Of a stretch of 64,000 bases of DNA, positions 15,894 through 25,144 are shown piece by piece. This DNA is from Cytophagales bacterium. Lineage in GTDB: Bacteria; Bacteroidota; Bacteroidia; Cytophagales; 172606-1. The DNA lies in the NCBI GenBank assembly GCA_030448185.1, contig JAUJNL010000005.1:1-64000 (forward strand), in the 5' to 3' direction. Both the position numbers and the translations under genes were made by a program. Numbering within the stretch: position 1 is the first letter of the stretch; each line of letters starts with the position of its first letter. The notes under the pieces were generated by a model, which had not been told where the DNA came from, searched no databases, and saw nothing but the letters and a program-made list of their open reading frames with translations.

Positions 15894-17081
15894 ATGAACA
15901 AAATCTTTGTTACCGGAATTATTATACTTTCTTTAATCTCCTGCCGGACGATGAAGGAATCATCTCAGTTACATCACGTAAAAAGTGCCGTATCAGCCAC
16001 GGCCAAGCAATATGCTCCCGATAAAAGAGTAGCCCTCTTCAAAGTAGAAGCATCTGCCTCCGGGAAAAAGCAAGGACTGGTACTGAAAGGCGAAACCAAC
16101 TTGCCCGAGGCCAAAAAACACCTGCTTGAACAACTGCGTGGGCAGGATATTGCCTTTCTCGATAGTATTGAGGTGCTGCCTGCTAAAGCACTAGGAGAAA
16201 AGGTGCATGGAGTAGTGTCCATCTCGGTGGCTAATCTTCGGTCGGAGCCCCGCGATGCCGCCGAATTGGCTTCTCAAATGACATTGGGAACGCCTTTAAA
16301 TATCCTGAATAAGAAAGGCAACTGGTACTTGGTGCAAACCCCCGATCATTATATTGCCTGGACAGATGCCGGGGTCCAATTTATGAACCAGGCTGACTTT
16401 GATAGCTGGCAGAACGCCGAAAAAATTATCTACCTGACGCCTTTTGGCTTTTCGTATACAGAGCCGAGCCGGGAGGCGCAGACCGTCTCTGATTTAGTGG
16501 GCGGTAATATTCTTCGCGTTATCGGAGAGGAAAATGATTTCTTCCAGGTACAATATCCGGATGGACGTAAGGCTTACATTGCCAAGACGGAAGCCCAGTC
16601 TTACAAGCAGTGGCTGGCTACCCTGCAGAATAACGAACAATCAGTTGTAAAAACGGCAATGAAATTCATGGGAATTCCTTACCTGTGGGGTGGAACTTCC
16701 ATGAAAGGTGTTGATTGCAGCGGATTTACCAAAACGGTGTATTTCATGAATGGCTTGGTGCTACCCCGCGATGCTTCACAGCAGGTGCATACCGGCGACC
16801 TTATTGATACTTCAAATGGCTTTGGCGGATTACGACCCGGCGATCTGCTGTTCTTTGGAAAGCCCGCTACCGAAACTGCTATGGAACGTGTTACGCACGT
16901 AGGCATGTGGATTGGCGATAATCAGTTTATTCATGCTTCCGGCAAGGTAACCGTTGCTTCTTTTGATCCCAAGGCGCCTAATTACGATGAGTTTAATCTT
17001 AAGCGATTTATTCGTGCCAAGCGTATTCTTAATAGTAGTCATGGCGATGTGCAGAAGCTGAACAGTGCCAAATTATATTAA
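15894..17081 (+). CDS. SH3-domain NlpC/P60 cell-wall hydrolase lipoprotein
   Basis: ATG 15894 is preferred over 15822 because it gives a proper lipoprotein signal (MNKIFVTGIIILSLISC). The 395-aa product has two bacterial SH3 domains (about 105-170 and 180-240) and a C-terminal NlpC/P60 domain with Cys in GVDCSGF, His in THVGMW and the third residue in FIHASG. The layout matches YkfC-type gamma-D-glutamyl-diaminopimelate endopeptidases used in peptidoglycan recycling. Its stop is 11 bp from the convergent dacB stop, another cell-wall gene. Confidence 0.9.
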   Translation: MNKIFVTGIIILSLISCRTMKESSQLHHVKSAVSATAKQYAPDKRVALFKVEASASGKKQGLVLKGETNLPEAKKHLLEQLRGQDIAFLDSIEVLPAKALGEKVHGVVSISVANLRSEPRDAAELASQMTLGTPLNILNKKGNWYLVQTPDHYIAWTDAGVQFMNQADFDSWQNAEKIIYLTPFGFSYTEPSREAQTVSDLVGGNILRVIGEENDFFQVQYPDGRKAYIAKTEAQSYKQWLATLQNNEQSVVKTAMKFMGIPYLWGGTSMKGVDCSGFTKTVYFMNGLVLPRDASQQVHTGDLIDTSNGFGGLRPGDLLFFGKPATETAMERVTHVGMWIGDNQFIHASGKVTVASFDPKAPNYDEFNLKRFIRAKRILNSSHGDVQKLNSAKLY

Positions 17082-17092
17082 GATTAAGGGAG

Positions 17093-18391
17093 TTAATATT
17101 TTTCGTACAACGTCCTCAGCACCTTATCCATTTCTTTCTTGAGGTCGTTGCTGGAAACAGTGTAGTTGTTATGCATAAAACTGAATAGCAGTATACGTCC
17201 TTTTTTGGTCAATAGGTAGCCGGACAGACAGTGCACATTGCTCATACTGCCCGTTTTGGCAAATACAAAAGGCGTATCAGCTCCGTACCAGTTTTTAATC
17301 GTGCCAGCCCTGCCGCCAATGGCTAATAGGTCGAATAGCCGTTCCCGGGGGATTGTTCGATATAGTTTCCCCAATAGGTTTATAATGGAACGGGGCGTAA
17401 ACAAATTGTACCTCGATAAGCCCGAACCATCCACCCAAACCGGTTTATCGGGCAAATCAGCAAGTAAATGTCTCTTGGCGTAGTCAATTGTGCTCTCCGT
17501 GCGAAGTGAGTCAAAAAGAATCGAGGAGCACATCAGCAGCAACTGTTCGGCAATGAAATTGTCACTTTCCTGCATCAGTCTTTTGTAAAGGCTGTCAGCC
17601 GTCATTTCGTACTTTGTCCTAATGCCGGGCAAGGGAGTAAACGGTACCACAGCTACTTCTTTGTGTAAGGTATCTTTCAGCAGCTGAATGGCCAGCTCAG
17701 GGGTATAGCGAAAGGGCACATCCTGGGTAAACGGCTTCGGAGCTGCAGTAACGTGGTAGCTGAAATAATTGCTATCCAAGTCTCTTTTCAAAGCGGCAGC
17801 AGGCCACGTAACTACTGTATCCGCTCGCACCCACTGCCGGAAATGGGAGGGATGCAGCTGTAGCTGATGCGTATGATCCAGCGAAAAACGGACAATATTG
17901 CCGTAAATAGGAAAGGCTGCTTTCTCGGCCGCATAGTAATCACTGTAATCATCCCAAGCCCATCCTGGCCCGTAATGGGGGAGGACGTTTTTTTCCTTTA
18001 CGTATACCAACTTTTCCGGCCTATGCCCTAAAAAATCAAATGTAGTACGATTGCTGACGTCGGGATGCAGGAGGGAAGGGGCACCCGTTCCCCGAAAAAA
18101 GAAGGTATCATTCCTAACCGTGTACTTCAATGTTGGTATCGAGTCTCCTAATAGCTGAAGCGCCGTATAAAAGGTAAACAGCTTGGTGTTGGAAGCCGGT
18201 ACGAAATAGCGATCAGCGTTCTGCCCGTACAGCATCCGATCCTTTTGCAGATCGTATAGTCCAAAACCCGTAAAATGCTTGTTGAAAACCGGAGATTTAC
18301 TAACTATTTTTCTGATTCGACTTACCGGGCTACAAGCGACCATGATCAGTAAAACCAGCAGCAGGGAAACGGCTCTTTTATTAAAATACAT
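17093..18391 (-). CDS. dacB: D-alanyl-D-alanine carboxypeptidase/endopeptidase (PBP4, S13 family)
   Basis: The 432-aa protein carries the three S13 motifs: SxxK as PASNTKLF (about 65), SxN as ESDNFIAEQ (about 275) and KTG as FAKTGSMS (about 378). The N-terminus is a lipoprotein-like signal ending VAC at residue 20. PBP4 enzymes trim the terminal D-Ala or cut D-Ala-diaminopimelate cross-links in the periplasm. The length fits the short Bacteroidota form. It is followed 15 bp upstream in the genome by the SdiA-regulated-like gene, also on the minus strand, so the two may share a transcript. Confidence 0.9.
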   Translation of the reverse strand: MYFNKRAVSLLLVLLIMVACSPVSRIRKIVSKSPVFNKHFTGFGLYDLQKDRMLYGQNADRYFVPASNTKLFTFYTALQLLGDSIPTLKYTVRNDTFFFRGTGAPSLLHPDVSNRTTFDFLGHRPEKLVYVKEKNVLPHYGPGWAWDDYSDYYAAEKAAFPIYGNIVRFSLDHTHQLQLHPSHFRQWVRADTVVTWPAAALKRDLDSNYFSYHVTAAPKPFTQDVPFRYTPELAIQLLKDTLHKEVAVVPFTPLPGIRTKYEMTADSLYKRLMQESDNFIAEQLLLMCSSILFDSLRTESTIDYAKRHLLADLPDKPVWVDGSGLSRYNLFTPRSIINLLGKLYRTIPRERLFDLLAIGGRAGTIKNWYGADTPFVFAKTGSMSNVHCLSGYLLTKKGRILLFSFMHNNYTVSSNDLKKEMDKVLRTLYEKY

Positions 18392-18405
18392 TATTGAAGT
18401 AGATT

Positions 18406-19347
18406 CTATTGGGAAGTATCCTTTTTTTGGTAGTCAAATTTTAAGATAAAGCCATCTTCTCCGCGCCCTTCACTGGCAATATATAAGTCTCCGTTAGGGG
18501 CAAAACAGATTCCTTCCGGTTGCTTCAGCATCCGCGGGCTTATCTTAACGGCGGCTTCAATCTCTCCCTTGCGGTTTAGGACGATTAATTTCTTGCCTTC
18601 CGAGGCGATAATATAAATGTGTCCGGTAAGCGGGTGAACCGCAATGCCGGAAGGTTTAAATTCCAGCCAACTCTTTTTCTTGCCAGCAATACCCTCCTTA
18701 TAATCATTAAAATATTCTTCCAGTTGATCTTCAGTAATCACCCACTGCGGATGGTTACCCACTAAAGTATCCGTTACACTGACGGCATAAATCGGCTTCT
18801 CATCTGTAACGTCCCCATTTTCATCCGCTCTGTTCTTAAAGGCAAGCAGCAGGTGTTTCCGCTTTGGGTCGTAGCCAAGCCCTTCAATGTCATTTTCACC
18901 CGGTACGGTAATGCCAAATTGCTGAACGCTATCCTGGCTGATTGCCCTTCTGCCATCAACCAATGAGACCGGGAAGTAGAAGATGGTACCATCACTCCGT
19001 AGTACGTAAAAGGTACTGTCCACTACTTCTATTCCCTCGTAATCTCCCGATTTGCCAAATTTAAAGTGGTTTTCAATTTTCTTCTCTTCCAGATTGTAGA
19101 TGAAAACCCGTCCGGACTCATCCTGCACGCAGGCAACCTGATCAGGGCCGAACCACGAGAGACCAGAAATTTCTTCGAGGTTTTCATCGAGAAAGTACTT
19201 CTTGGAGGGCTCATCAAAGTTGTACGCCGGGGTTTTATTTTCGGGCGCAAGTTCCGTATTGTTATACTTTTTCTTCCGGCTCAGGTCACAGCTGTTCAGC
19301 AGAAGCAGCAGGCAGCCCGCCAAAAGCTGGATAAGTATGTACTGCAT
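18406..19347 (-). CDS. SdiA-regulated-domain beta-propeller lipoprotein
   Basis: The start at 19347 (MQYILIQLLAGC...NSC) is preferred because it puts the lipobox Cys 19 residues in; an ATG seven codons earlier (19368) is possible. The remainder has repeated propeller blades (EEISGLSWFG, GDYEGIEVVD, NDIEGLGYDP, KPSGIAVHP, QPEGICFAPNG) typical of the SdiA-regulated family, whose function is not settled. Secreted, lipid-anchored. It lies just upstream of dacB on the same strand. Confidence 0.75.
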   Translation of the reverse strand: MQYILIQLLAGCLLLLLNSCDLSRKKKYNNTELAPENKTPAYNFDEPSKKYFLDENLEEISGLSWFGPDQVACVQDESGRVFIYNLEEKKIENHFKFGKSGDYEGIEVVDSTFYVLRSDGTIFYFPVSLVDGRRAISQDSVQQFGITVPGENDIEGLGYDPKRKHLLLAFKNRADENGDVTDEKPIYAVSVTDTLVGNHPQWVITEDQLEEYFNDYKEGIAGKKKSWLEFKPSGIAVHPLTGHIYIIASEGKKLIVLNRKGEIEAAVKISPRMLKQPEGICFAPNGDLYIASEGRGEDGFILKFDYQKKDTSQ

Positions 19348-19381
19348 TGAGGTAAAAGAAATATGCATCGAATGTCACCGG

Positions 19382-20191
19382 TCAGATACCAGCCGGCCAA
19401 ATCCTGTATTGGGCCGGAAAAATATTCTTCAGATCAGGTTGCCCGTCAAAAATTCAAAATACCGTGGCTCCCGAACCACTCATGCTGGCATACAGGGCGC
19501 CTGCCTCGTAGAGTTGCCCTTTGATACGGGCAATATCCGGGTATTTACTAAAAATTGTTTTCTCAAAATCGTTTCGCAGCCAGTGCTTCCACTCGGAAAC
19601 AGGCTTCGCCAGTATATCCCGTAGCGGCACTTCGGGTATAGCCGGAATAATCCCTCCGTATGCTTCGGCCGTGGAAACATGAATAGTAGGGTTAACCAAC
19701 ACCACGCTGTAGTTTTTCAGATCCACCTCAATATCCGCAAACCGGTCGCCTTTCTCATAGCAATATAAGGGTTGATTCCCAATAAAAAAGGCGCAGTCGC
19801 TACCCAGAGGCCGTACATAATCCTCCATCTGCGCTACCGATAAATTCAGTTCAAACAGATCATTGAGCAACTTTACCGTAAAGGCCCCATCTGCCGAACC
19901 GCCACCTAATCCAGCCCCGATAGGAATGTTTTTATGCAAGTGAATGTGTACCGCAGGCAGATTAAAATCCGGTTGTAGAGCCCGGTAAGCCTTCAGGCAA
20001 AGGTTGGTCTGCCATTCAGCGGGAATGGGTAAACCGGATGAGGTAAATTGCAAGGTCTCAGCCCGGATGATTTCGAGTACGTCGGTCCAGCCCACCGGGT
20101 AGAAGCAGGACTCAATATTGTGATACCCGTCGGGACGCTTGGCAGTAATGTATAATCCGAGGTTGATCTTGGCATTAGGAAAAGAAACCAT
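19382..20191 (-). CDS. ispE: 4-diphosphocytidyl-2-C-methyl-D-erythritol kinase with in-frame TGA
   Basis: The enzyme phosphorylates CDP-methylerythritol in the non-mevalonate isoprenoid pathway. Family motifs are PNAKINLGLYI at the start, the ATP-binding IPIGAGLGGGSADGA (about 85-100) and SMSGSGATVF near the end. The start is ATG 20191, since upstream residues look random. A TGA at 19454-19456 replaces the expected glycine codon in the GHMP end motif (VF-G-IFDG). The frame then continues normally (IFDGQPDLKNIFPAQY) to a natural stop at 19382-19384. Only one base (GGA to TGA) needs to change. A 25-residue truncation would remove the last strand of the fold. Confidence 0.85.
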
Positions 20192-20262
20192 AGTTGATGT
20201 GCTAATAGGCTGATGGGCCAATGTGCAAATTTATAGTTGATTTAGTTACTTCTTTAACAAAC

Positions 20263-21333
20263 TCAAGAGGGATAATCAACAAACTGATTGATCCAACTAC
20301 GGGCACAGTTGATCCAACTACGGGCATAGGACAAAGCTCTTTGACGCATCAACTGGAGGAAGACCGGTTGGGCTTTTTGTTTAGCCTGGTTGAAGTCGGC
20401 TTCTTTGGCAAGCATTTTCTTACCATCCTTCCAGAAGAATTCAATCCAGAGGAATTCAATCGGATTGAATGTAGGGGAATAAGCCGGCAGGAAAAGCAAG
20501 TGACGATCTAACTCCATGGCTTTTTGTTTGACTACTCGGGCATGATGAATCCGGGCATTGTCGAGTACTACTCCAATGGGGCTTCCATCAGACCTTATAC
20601 GTTGTAAATCTTCGGCTATTATTTTGACTTCGGATCGATTCAAGAAAGGCTTCCATGGCGGAAGCATCGGCTTTTCTACGGCTTCTAGACAAGCAATTCC
20701 GGTAAGGGGCATAACCCCAAAGAAAGGCTGTGATTGCCGTCCTTCCTGCTGATAAGGCCAAAGCGGGTGGATACAGCATGCGGGTATGATTCGGCCGGTT
20801 TTGCCGCGTACTTCCATCGACAAAGCCTAGCGTTGCCTGTGGATACAAGTCTAGCAAAGCCCTACTTTTTTTGAATTTGTTCACCGGCATCCTTGGGCAT
20901 TTTCTCGTTGTCAAGGTAAGGCTTGCCATAGGGTATTATATTCCTTGCGTAATTTATACCAGACCATCTCATAAGAGTAGTGCACAGCTTTTTGCTTGAG
21001 AATCAAGGCGCTCACTTGCTCGATATCGTAGCCTTTCCCCTTGATTTGTGACACTACCTGGTCCCACTCCTGCTTACGTAACCGGGGAGTATAGCCACCG
21101 CTGAATTCGGGTTTCAATCCCTGATAGCCTCGCTTATTCCAGCTAACAAGCCAACTAGTAACGGTTTGACGCGTTACCTTCACCGTCTGAGCCGTAGCCG
21201 TAAGGGTGTTCCCTTCATAAAGCAGCAGGATGGCTAGTAAGCATTCTTTGACCCGGCCATCGTGTTCACTCCGGTATAACTTCTCTAAGCCATCCTGCGG
21301 ATAAGTCTTTTCTACCTATACTTGCTTGGGCAT
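20263..21333 (-). mobile_element. IS630-family transposase, decayed
   Basis: Three overlapping frames form one IS630-type transposase: an N-terminal HTH (DGRVKECLLAILLLYEG, VKVTRQTVTSWLVSWNKRGY), then the DDE domain with LGFVDGSTRQ, VVLDNARIHHA and PTFNPIEFLWIE. From the ATG at 21331-21333 a TAG stop lies at codon 6, and frame breaks occur near 20920 and 20820. The 3' end holds a 21-bp tandem duplication that doubles the residues ARSWIN. Terminal inverted repeats and the TA target duplication of this family could not be set with confidence. The element separates ispE from the mob/moa genes. Confidence 0.8.
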
Positions 21334-21719
21334 CGGCTTTTTCCTATATCCCTTTTTTGTCTATTTTATAATTCGTTCCACTATAGTTTCACCGAACTAC
21401 GTTTCTTTTGTTAGGTTGAATTTGGGCAAGCAAAAAAACCCCCTTTAGGGCTCGACGAAGTCAAAAGTAAGCCGCTAACTACAGAAGTGTTTATCGTTAA
21501 GATAGAAATTAGATTTACTATATTAACTTTATGATTGTTGGCCGCTTGTCTTGTTGCTTGTGTCCAGAAAGTGTTACTGACAGGGTTATTAGATTAAATG
21601 TCATGAGTGACTGCTTACTAACCAGGACGGGAACCCATCGGGCATGAAAAGAAAGAGTAAATTTCCTGTTCTTCAACCCAGTTTATCTTTACTATTAAAC
21701 TGTTGTTAACTGATTCAAT
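21334..21719. other. gap between the IS630 copy and mobA, no gene seen
   Basis: The sequence is of ordinary composition. It must contain one end of the IS630 element, but a terminal repeat is not obvious. No frame, terminator or -7 box close to the mobA start stands out. Confidence 0.4.
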
Positions 21720-22312
21720 ATGCGCAGTCGACCTGAATCCGTTACGGGCATTATTTTGGCAGGCGGCAAAAGCTCCCGGATGGGGTATGATAAAGCGCTG
21801 CTGGAAGTAGATGGCCGAAGAATGATTGAGCAGGTAACCAGTGTCCTACATACTGTCTGCTCCCAGGTGATCATTATCAGCAATACAGATGCCTGCCGCT
21901 TTGTAAACGTGCCGGTCTACCCGGATATATACCCGGATAGTGGTCCTTTGGGGGGATTTATACGGGCCTGCAGCACACCAGTACGGACTGGAATATCGTA
22001 GTGGCCTGTGACATGCCCTTTGTTCGGGAAGCGTTGCTTAAAGACCTGCTCCTGAAGACCCACACCGGCGAATACAGTCTGGTGGTACCCGAAGTGAATG
22101 GGCAATTGCAACCGCTTTGTGCTAGTTATCACCGGAAAATTAAGGATACACTCAGAACTTTTATTCTGAATCGGACATTTAAAATGCAGGCCGTAATCCG
22201 GCAGTTGGGCGAAGAGGCACTGATTGCCGATTATTCCGGGACGGCCACCCAAAGAGATTTTGTAAATATTAATACTCCGGCCCAGCTGGAGGAAATCAAC
22301 CGAACCTTATGA
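21720..22312 (+). CDS. mobA: molybdenum cofactor guanylyltransferase, one frame break
   Basis: MobA attaches GMP to molybdopterin. The signature GIILAGGKSSRMGYDKALL begins at about residue 9, PDIYPDSGPLGG at about 70 and the metal-binding VVACDMPFV at about 95. The continuous frame ends at 22001. A second frame, 22001-22312, carries on the family (MPFVREALLKDLL to NTPAQLEEI). One missing G in the G run at 21950-21955 restores a single frame of about 198 aa with the family reading GGIYTGLQ. The stop overlaps the moaD start by four bases, so the genes are coupled. Confidence 0.85.
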
Positions 22313-22548
22313 AAATCAATATATTAGTTTTTGGCTCATTGGCCGAAGTAACCGGTACGGCTTCCTCAACATTCAGGCCGATGAAATCAAGAACACCGAA
22401 AACCTGCATCAGTACCTGCTCAGCAATTACCCCTGGGCTGCGTAATAAGTCTTTTCAGTTTGCCGTAAACCAGAACGTGGCTGGTAAAGGGCAGCTGTTA
22501 CGTGAAGGTGATGAAGTGGCGCTGCTGCCGCCTTTTTCGGGAGGATAA
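22309..22548 (+). CDS. moaD: molybdopterin synthase small subunit, two compensating frame breaks
   Basis: MoaD is the ubiquitin-like sulfur carrier of molybdopterin synthase; its C-terminal Gly-Gly is thiocarboxylated. The product starts KINILVFGSLAEVTG and ends LLPPFSGG, both characteristic, and is about 79 aa as expected. Between about 22365 and 22440 the printed frame (STFRPMKSRTPK) is unlike MoaD, while the adjacent frame (NIQADEIKNTENLHQYLLSN) fits well, so two opposite indels are likely. It overlaps the mobA stop by four bases, and the other subunit, moaE, is about 630 bp downstream. Confidence 0.8.
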   Translation: MKINILVFGSLAEVTGTASSTFRPMKSRTPKTCISTCSAITPGLRNKSFQFAVNQNVAGKGQLLREGDEVALLPPFSGG

Positions 22549-23177
22549 TTTGAGAGTCCAAGATCCGATAATAGCTGTACTAAGCCTCCCCGGCTGACTG
22601 CATCGAACTTCATCCAGCTGAAGGTTCGTAATAAATTGTTTTTACGATTACTTATACAAGAACGGGTGCATTACATCCTGACTAGTCTGGCCAGTCTCAC
22701 GGCACCGTTCCCTGATCAGGTTTGTTTTTATGCCAAAACCCTTCTATTAAGTGAAAAATTATCTCGGGCCGGCTTGCTTGGGGACCTAAATTTATAGGAG
22801 TAAAAAAAGACCCTTGTTTTGCTTTCCTAATTATATTTTTTTATAAATTTGGCCCCTATTTATTTAATTTTCAACTATTTAGTAGGAGTGCTATGGTATT
22901 ATTATGAGTTCTAATTGTAGAAATTTCGAAAGAGGGAGCTGCCATATTTTCCGAAGGAAAGCGTAAACAAGTAGCCAACTCCCATTATAAGCGGAAGTGT
23001 CCACAATCAACTAGCTGTCTACGGACCTGAGAAATATAGATCATGGAGCAGGCGCCTGGGAACGAAAGTCCATCCGGCTCATTTGGCAATACCCAGCGAA
23101 AAAGTTTGTTTGGAACGCAGGCACTTTTTACTCTTTTATAATCCTTGTTCATAACAACTATACAAGCAGATCACAAC
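22549..23177. other. long non-coding gap before moaE, possible structured leader
   Basis: No frame in these 630 bp is convincing. A promoter-like pair (TTTTG and TAAATTTG) lies at 22818-22851, which would give moaE a leader of about 320 bases. That leader contains several short complementary segments, among them CAGGCGCCTG (about 23051), so an RNA structure is possible. I could not match it to a known riboswitch. Confidence 0.35.
22818..22851 (+). promoter_or_regulatory. Bacteroidota-type promoter, probably for moaE
   Basis: TAAATTTG at 22844-22851 matches the -7 consensus TAnnTTTG, and TTTTG at 22817-22821 lies about 22 bases upstream in the place of the -33 element. The nearest gene on this strand is moaE. 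Confidence 0.5.
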
Positions 23178-23618
23178 ATGACGGAATCTCCGAAGAATAA
23201 ACACCGGGTGCTGGTAGAAGGTCCTATACAACCTTTGTTCATTGCTGATTCCATTGCAAAGCACAGTTCCAAAACGGGTATTGGTGCTCATGCAATCTTT
23301 TTAGGACAGGTAAGGGCGGATGAAAATGACGGTAAACGGGTGAAAGAGATTGTATACAGTGCCTACAATGAGATGGCCGAAAATACGATGGCCCAGATCC
23401 GGGAGGAGCTTTTCAGTCTATATACCATTACGTGCCTGCACATTTACCACAGCGTGGGCGTCGTGAAAGCGGGCGAAATATCCCTGTTTGTATTTGTTTC
23501 CTGCAAGCACCGTAAAGAATCATTCAAGGCACTAGAAGATATTGTTGAAATGATCAAGGCCAAAGTACCCGTTTGGAAAAAAGAAGTCTATGAGGATGAA
23601 AGCTACGCGTGGTTATAG
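23178..23618 (+). CDS. moaE: molybdopterin synthase catalytic subunit
   Basis: MoaE pairs with MoaD to insert the dithiolene sulfurs into precursor Z. The 146-aa product, from ATG 23178, shows the family signatures AIFLGQVRADENDGKRVKEI, YSAYNEMAE, HSVGVVKAGE, CKHRKESFKALEDIVEMIK and the active-site VPVWKKEVYE at the end. The upstream start at 23145 adds 11 unlikely residues. No moaA, moaC or moeA is in the window, so the pathway must be completed elsewhere. Confidence 0.92.
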   Translation: MTESPKNKHRVLVEGPIQPLFIADSIAKHSSKTGIGAHAIFLGQVRADENDGKRVKEIVYSAYNEMAENTMAQIREELFSLYTITCLHIYHSVGVVKAGEISLFVFVSCKHRKESFKALEDIVEMIKAKVPVWKKEVYEDESYAWL

Positions 23619-23668
23619 GTTTCCAGTTTTGAGTTGCCAGTTACACTAGTTGCCAGTTACAGAAATAC

Positions 23669-23700
23669 GAAAGGCGCAAAGTATACACTCTGCGCCTTTC
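23669..23700. terminator. bidirectional terminator between moaE and the eRF1-like gene
   Basis: A 10-bp perfect stem (GAAAGGCGCA with TGCGCCTTTC) has a 12-base loop and A/T-rich flanks, between convergent genes. Confidence 0.7.
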
Positions 23701-23741
23701 AATTTTAACCGGAAACCAGAAACTAACAACCAGCAACCGTT

Positions 23742-24911
23742 TTAATACCGGGTAATAGCGGCCAATTGCTGATGTTCTTCCAGCTTGCCATCTTCAGTGA
23801 ATACTACGTTACCCCCCTTCGTTACCACCATTTCTATGATATCGTCTACCGCATCCTCAACTACCGGCTCCGTATCGCTTTCCTGATTGGGTTCAATAAA
23901 ATATCCGTTTTCCTTCAGCACGCCTTTGCACTGGTAGTGCTTCTCCACCACCAGCGTACGAACCCGGCCTTCGTAGGCAGCTTGCCAAACAGATTGAACG
24001 CCTGCTACGTATAGTTTCTGACCGATAGCATTCTGCAGGTTGTGCAATACCTCTTCCCGTTCTTCGTCGAGTTTCTCCTGTACCACCTGGGCGGCCATTT
24101 TTCCGATTTCGTTGGAAGGCAAATGATCGTAGTTCCCCTTAATGGCGCCGATCACCCGATCACCGTGCCTGGAGTATTTAGTATAGTGTCCCAGGCGGTT
24201 TTCAGTACCGATCAAGACCACCCGCAGGTTTTCGTCCTGCAGATACTTGCCCACTGCCTGATCAATTTTGACAATGAAGTTCCGCATGTGTTCCGGATTA
24301 TCAACCTGACTACCGCCGCCTTGATGCGTAAAACCATTCTGGTGACCCGGACCGGTACCGCGGTGGGCAGGTGACATATGGGTGAAACGGTTGTCATCCG
24401 TGTAAGTGCCTTGTTCCTCAATGGTGATCGGCAGGTCCGGAATCTGAACTACGGCCAGGTTTTCGTTCTGGCCACGCCAGGCAATTACCTTATGTTCACT
24501 CACATGAAGTACCACATATTCTTCCATGCGGCTCAAGGCATAAGCCAACTCCCGTACCTGGAAACTGTCGCCGATGGTAGTCGTATTGTCAACCTCAAAA
24601 GGCAGGCAAATAGTTGTATCTATACTCGGAGAAATAAAAATGCCATAACCACGGCAGCCCGCCGCAAAATTGGTGAGGTCAGCCATAATTCCTTCCAGAC
24701 GTTCCAGTATCATTTTACCCTGATCCCCTTCTTCCGAATGTTCTGGTCCTACCGTAGCCCGCAGTTTCTGTTTGGCTTCTTCAATATGCCGCTTCAGTTG
24801 GTATTCGTACTGCGGATTTTCGGGATTTACCGTAAAGGTAATGGTAAGGCTGGGGTAGGAGGACTCCTTGCTCAGGGTGAGCAGTTTCTCCTGTATTTCG
24901 GCTTTTGTCAT
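23742..24911 (-). CDS. bacterial eRF1-family protein (baeRF type; Balon-like hibernation factor)
   Basis: The 389-aa protein resembles bacterial archaeo-eukaryotic release-factor proteins: a central region with EYVVLHVSEHKVIAWRG and NLRVVLIGTENRLGHYTKYS, then a C-terminal domain with VRTLVVEKHYQCKG and the eRF1 domain-3-like end (DDIIEMVVTKGGNVVFTEDG). A middle His/Gly-rich loop (HRGTGPGHQNGFTHQGG) takes the place of the GGQ loop. Balon, a member of this family, sits in the ribosome A site during hibernation, so a stress role is plausible. It is monocistronic and convergent to moaE. Confidence 0.65.
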   Translation of the reverse strand: MTKAEIQEKLLTLSKESSYPSLTITFTVNPENPQYEYQLKRHIEEAKQKLRATVGPEHSEEGDQGKMILERLEGIMADLTNFAAGCRGYGIFISPSIDTTICLPFEVDNTTTIGDSFQVRELAYALSRMEEYVVLHVSEHKVIAWRGQNENLAVVQIPDLPITIEEQGTYTDDNRFTHMSPAHRGTGPGHQNGFTHQGGGSQVDNPEHMRNFIVKIDQAVGKYLQDENLRVVLIGTENRLGHYTKYSRHGDRVIGAIKGNYDHLPSNEIGKMAAQVVQEKLDEEREEVLHNLQNAIGQKLYVAGVQSVWQAAYEGRVRTLVVEKHYQCKGVLKENGYFIEPNQESDTEPVVEDAVDDIIEMVVTKGGNVVFTEDGKLEEHQQLAAITRY

Positions 24912-25144
24912 AGCTGTTAAACCGTTTAAATAAGTAAATGTACCCGGCCTGCGAAGCCGGTGAACTAAAATGTATCCATCGTTTTTTTCCGGATGGTTTT
25001 ATCGTGTACGGTTTACCAAAACGCAGAGTTGCTTTCCGGTCGTGGATTTAAGGAATAAATATGGTTATTGCTTATATTAATTGGGTTTTTCATTTCTGCG
25101 AATCAACTTTGACCAATAGCCTATTCAAAATCAATCTTAAGCAT

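Noticed and set aside
22661-22745. Possible TPP riboswitch (GGGTGC, then CCTGATCAGG)
   Set aside because: The diagnostic CTGAGA box and the AATGCC...AGGGA part are missing, and the gene following it is not a thiamine gene.
22925-23110. 6S, SRP or RNase P RNA in the gap before moaE
   Set aside because: None of the conserved core sequences is found; only unspecific complementary stretches are seen.
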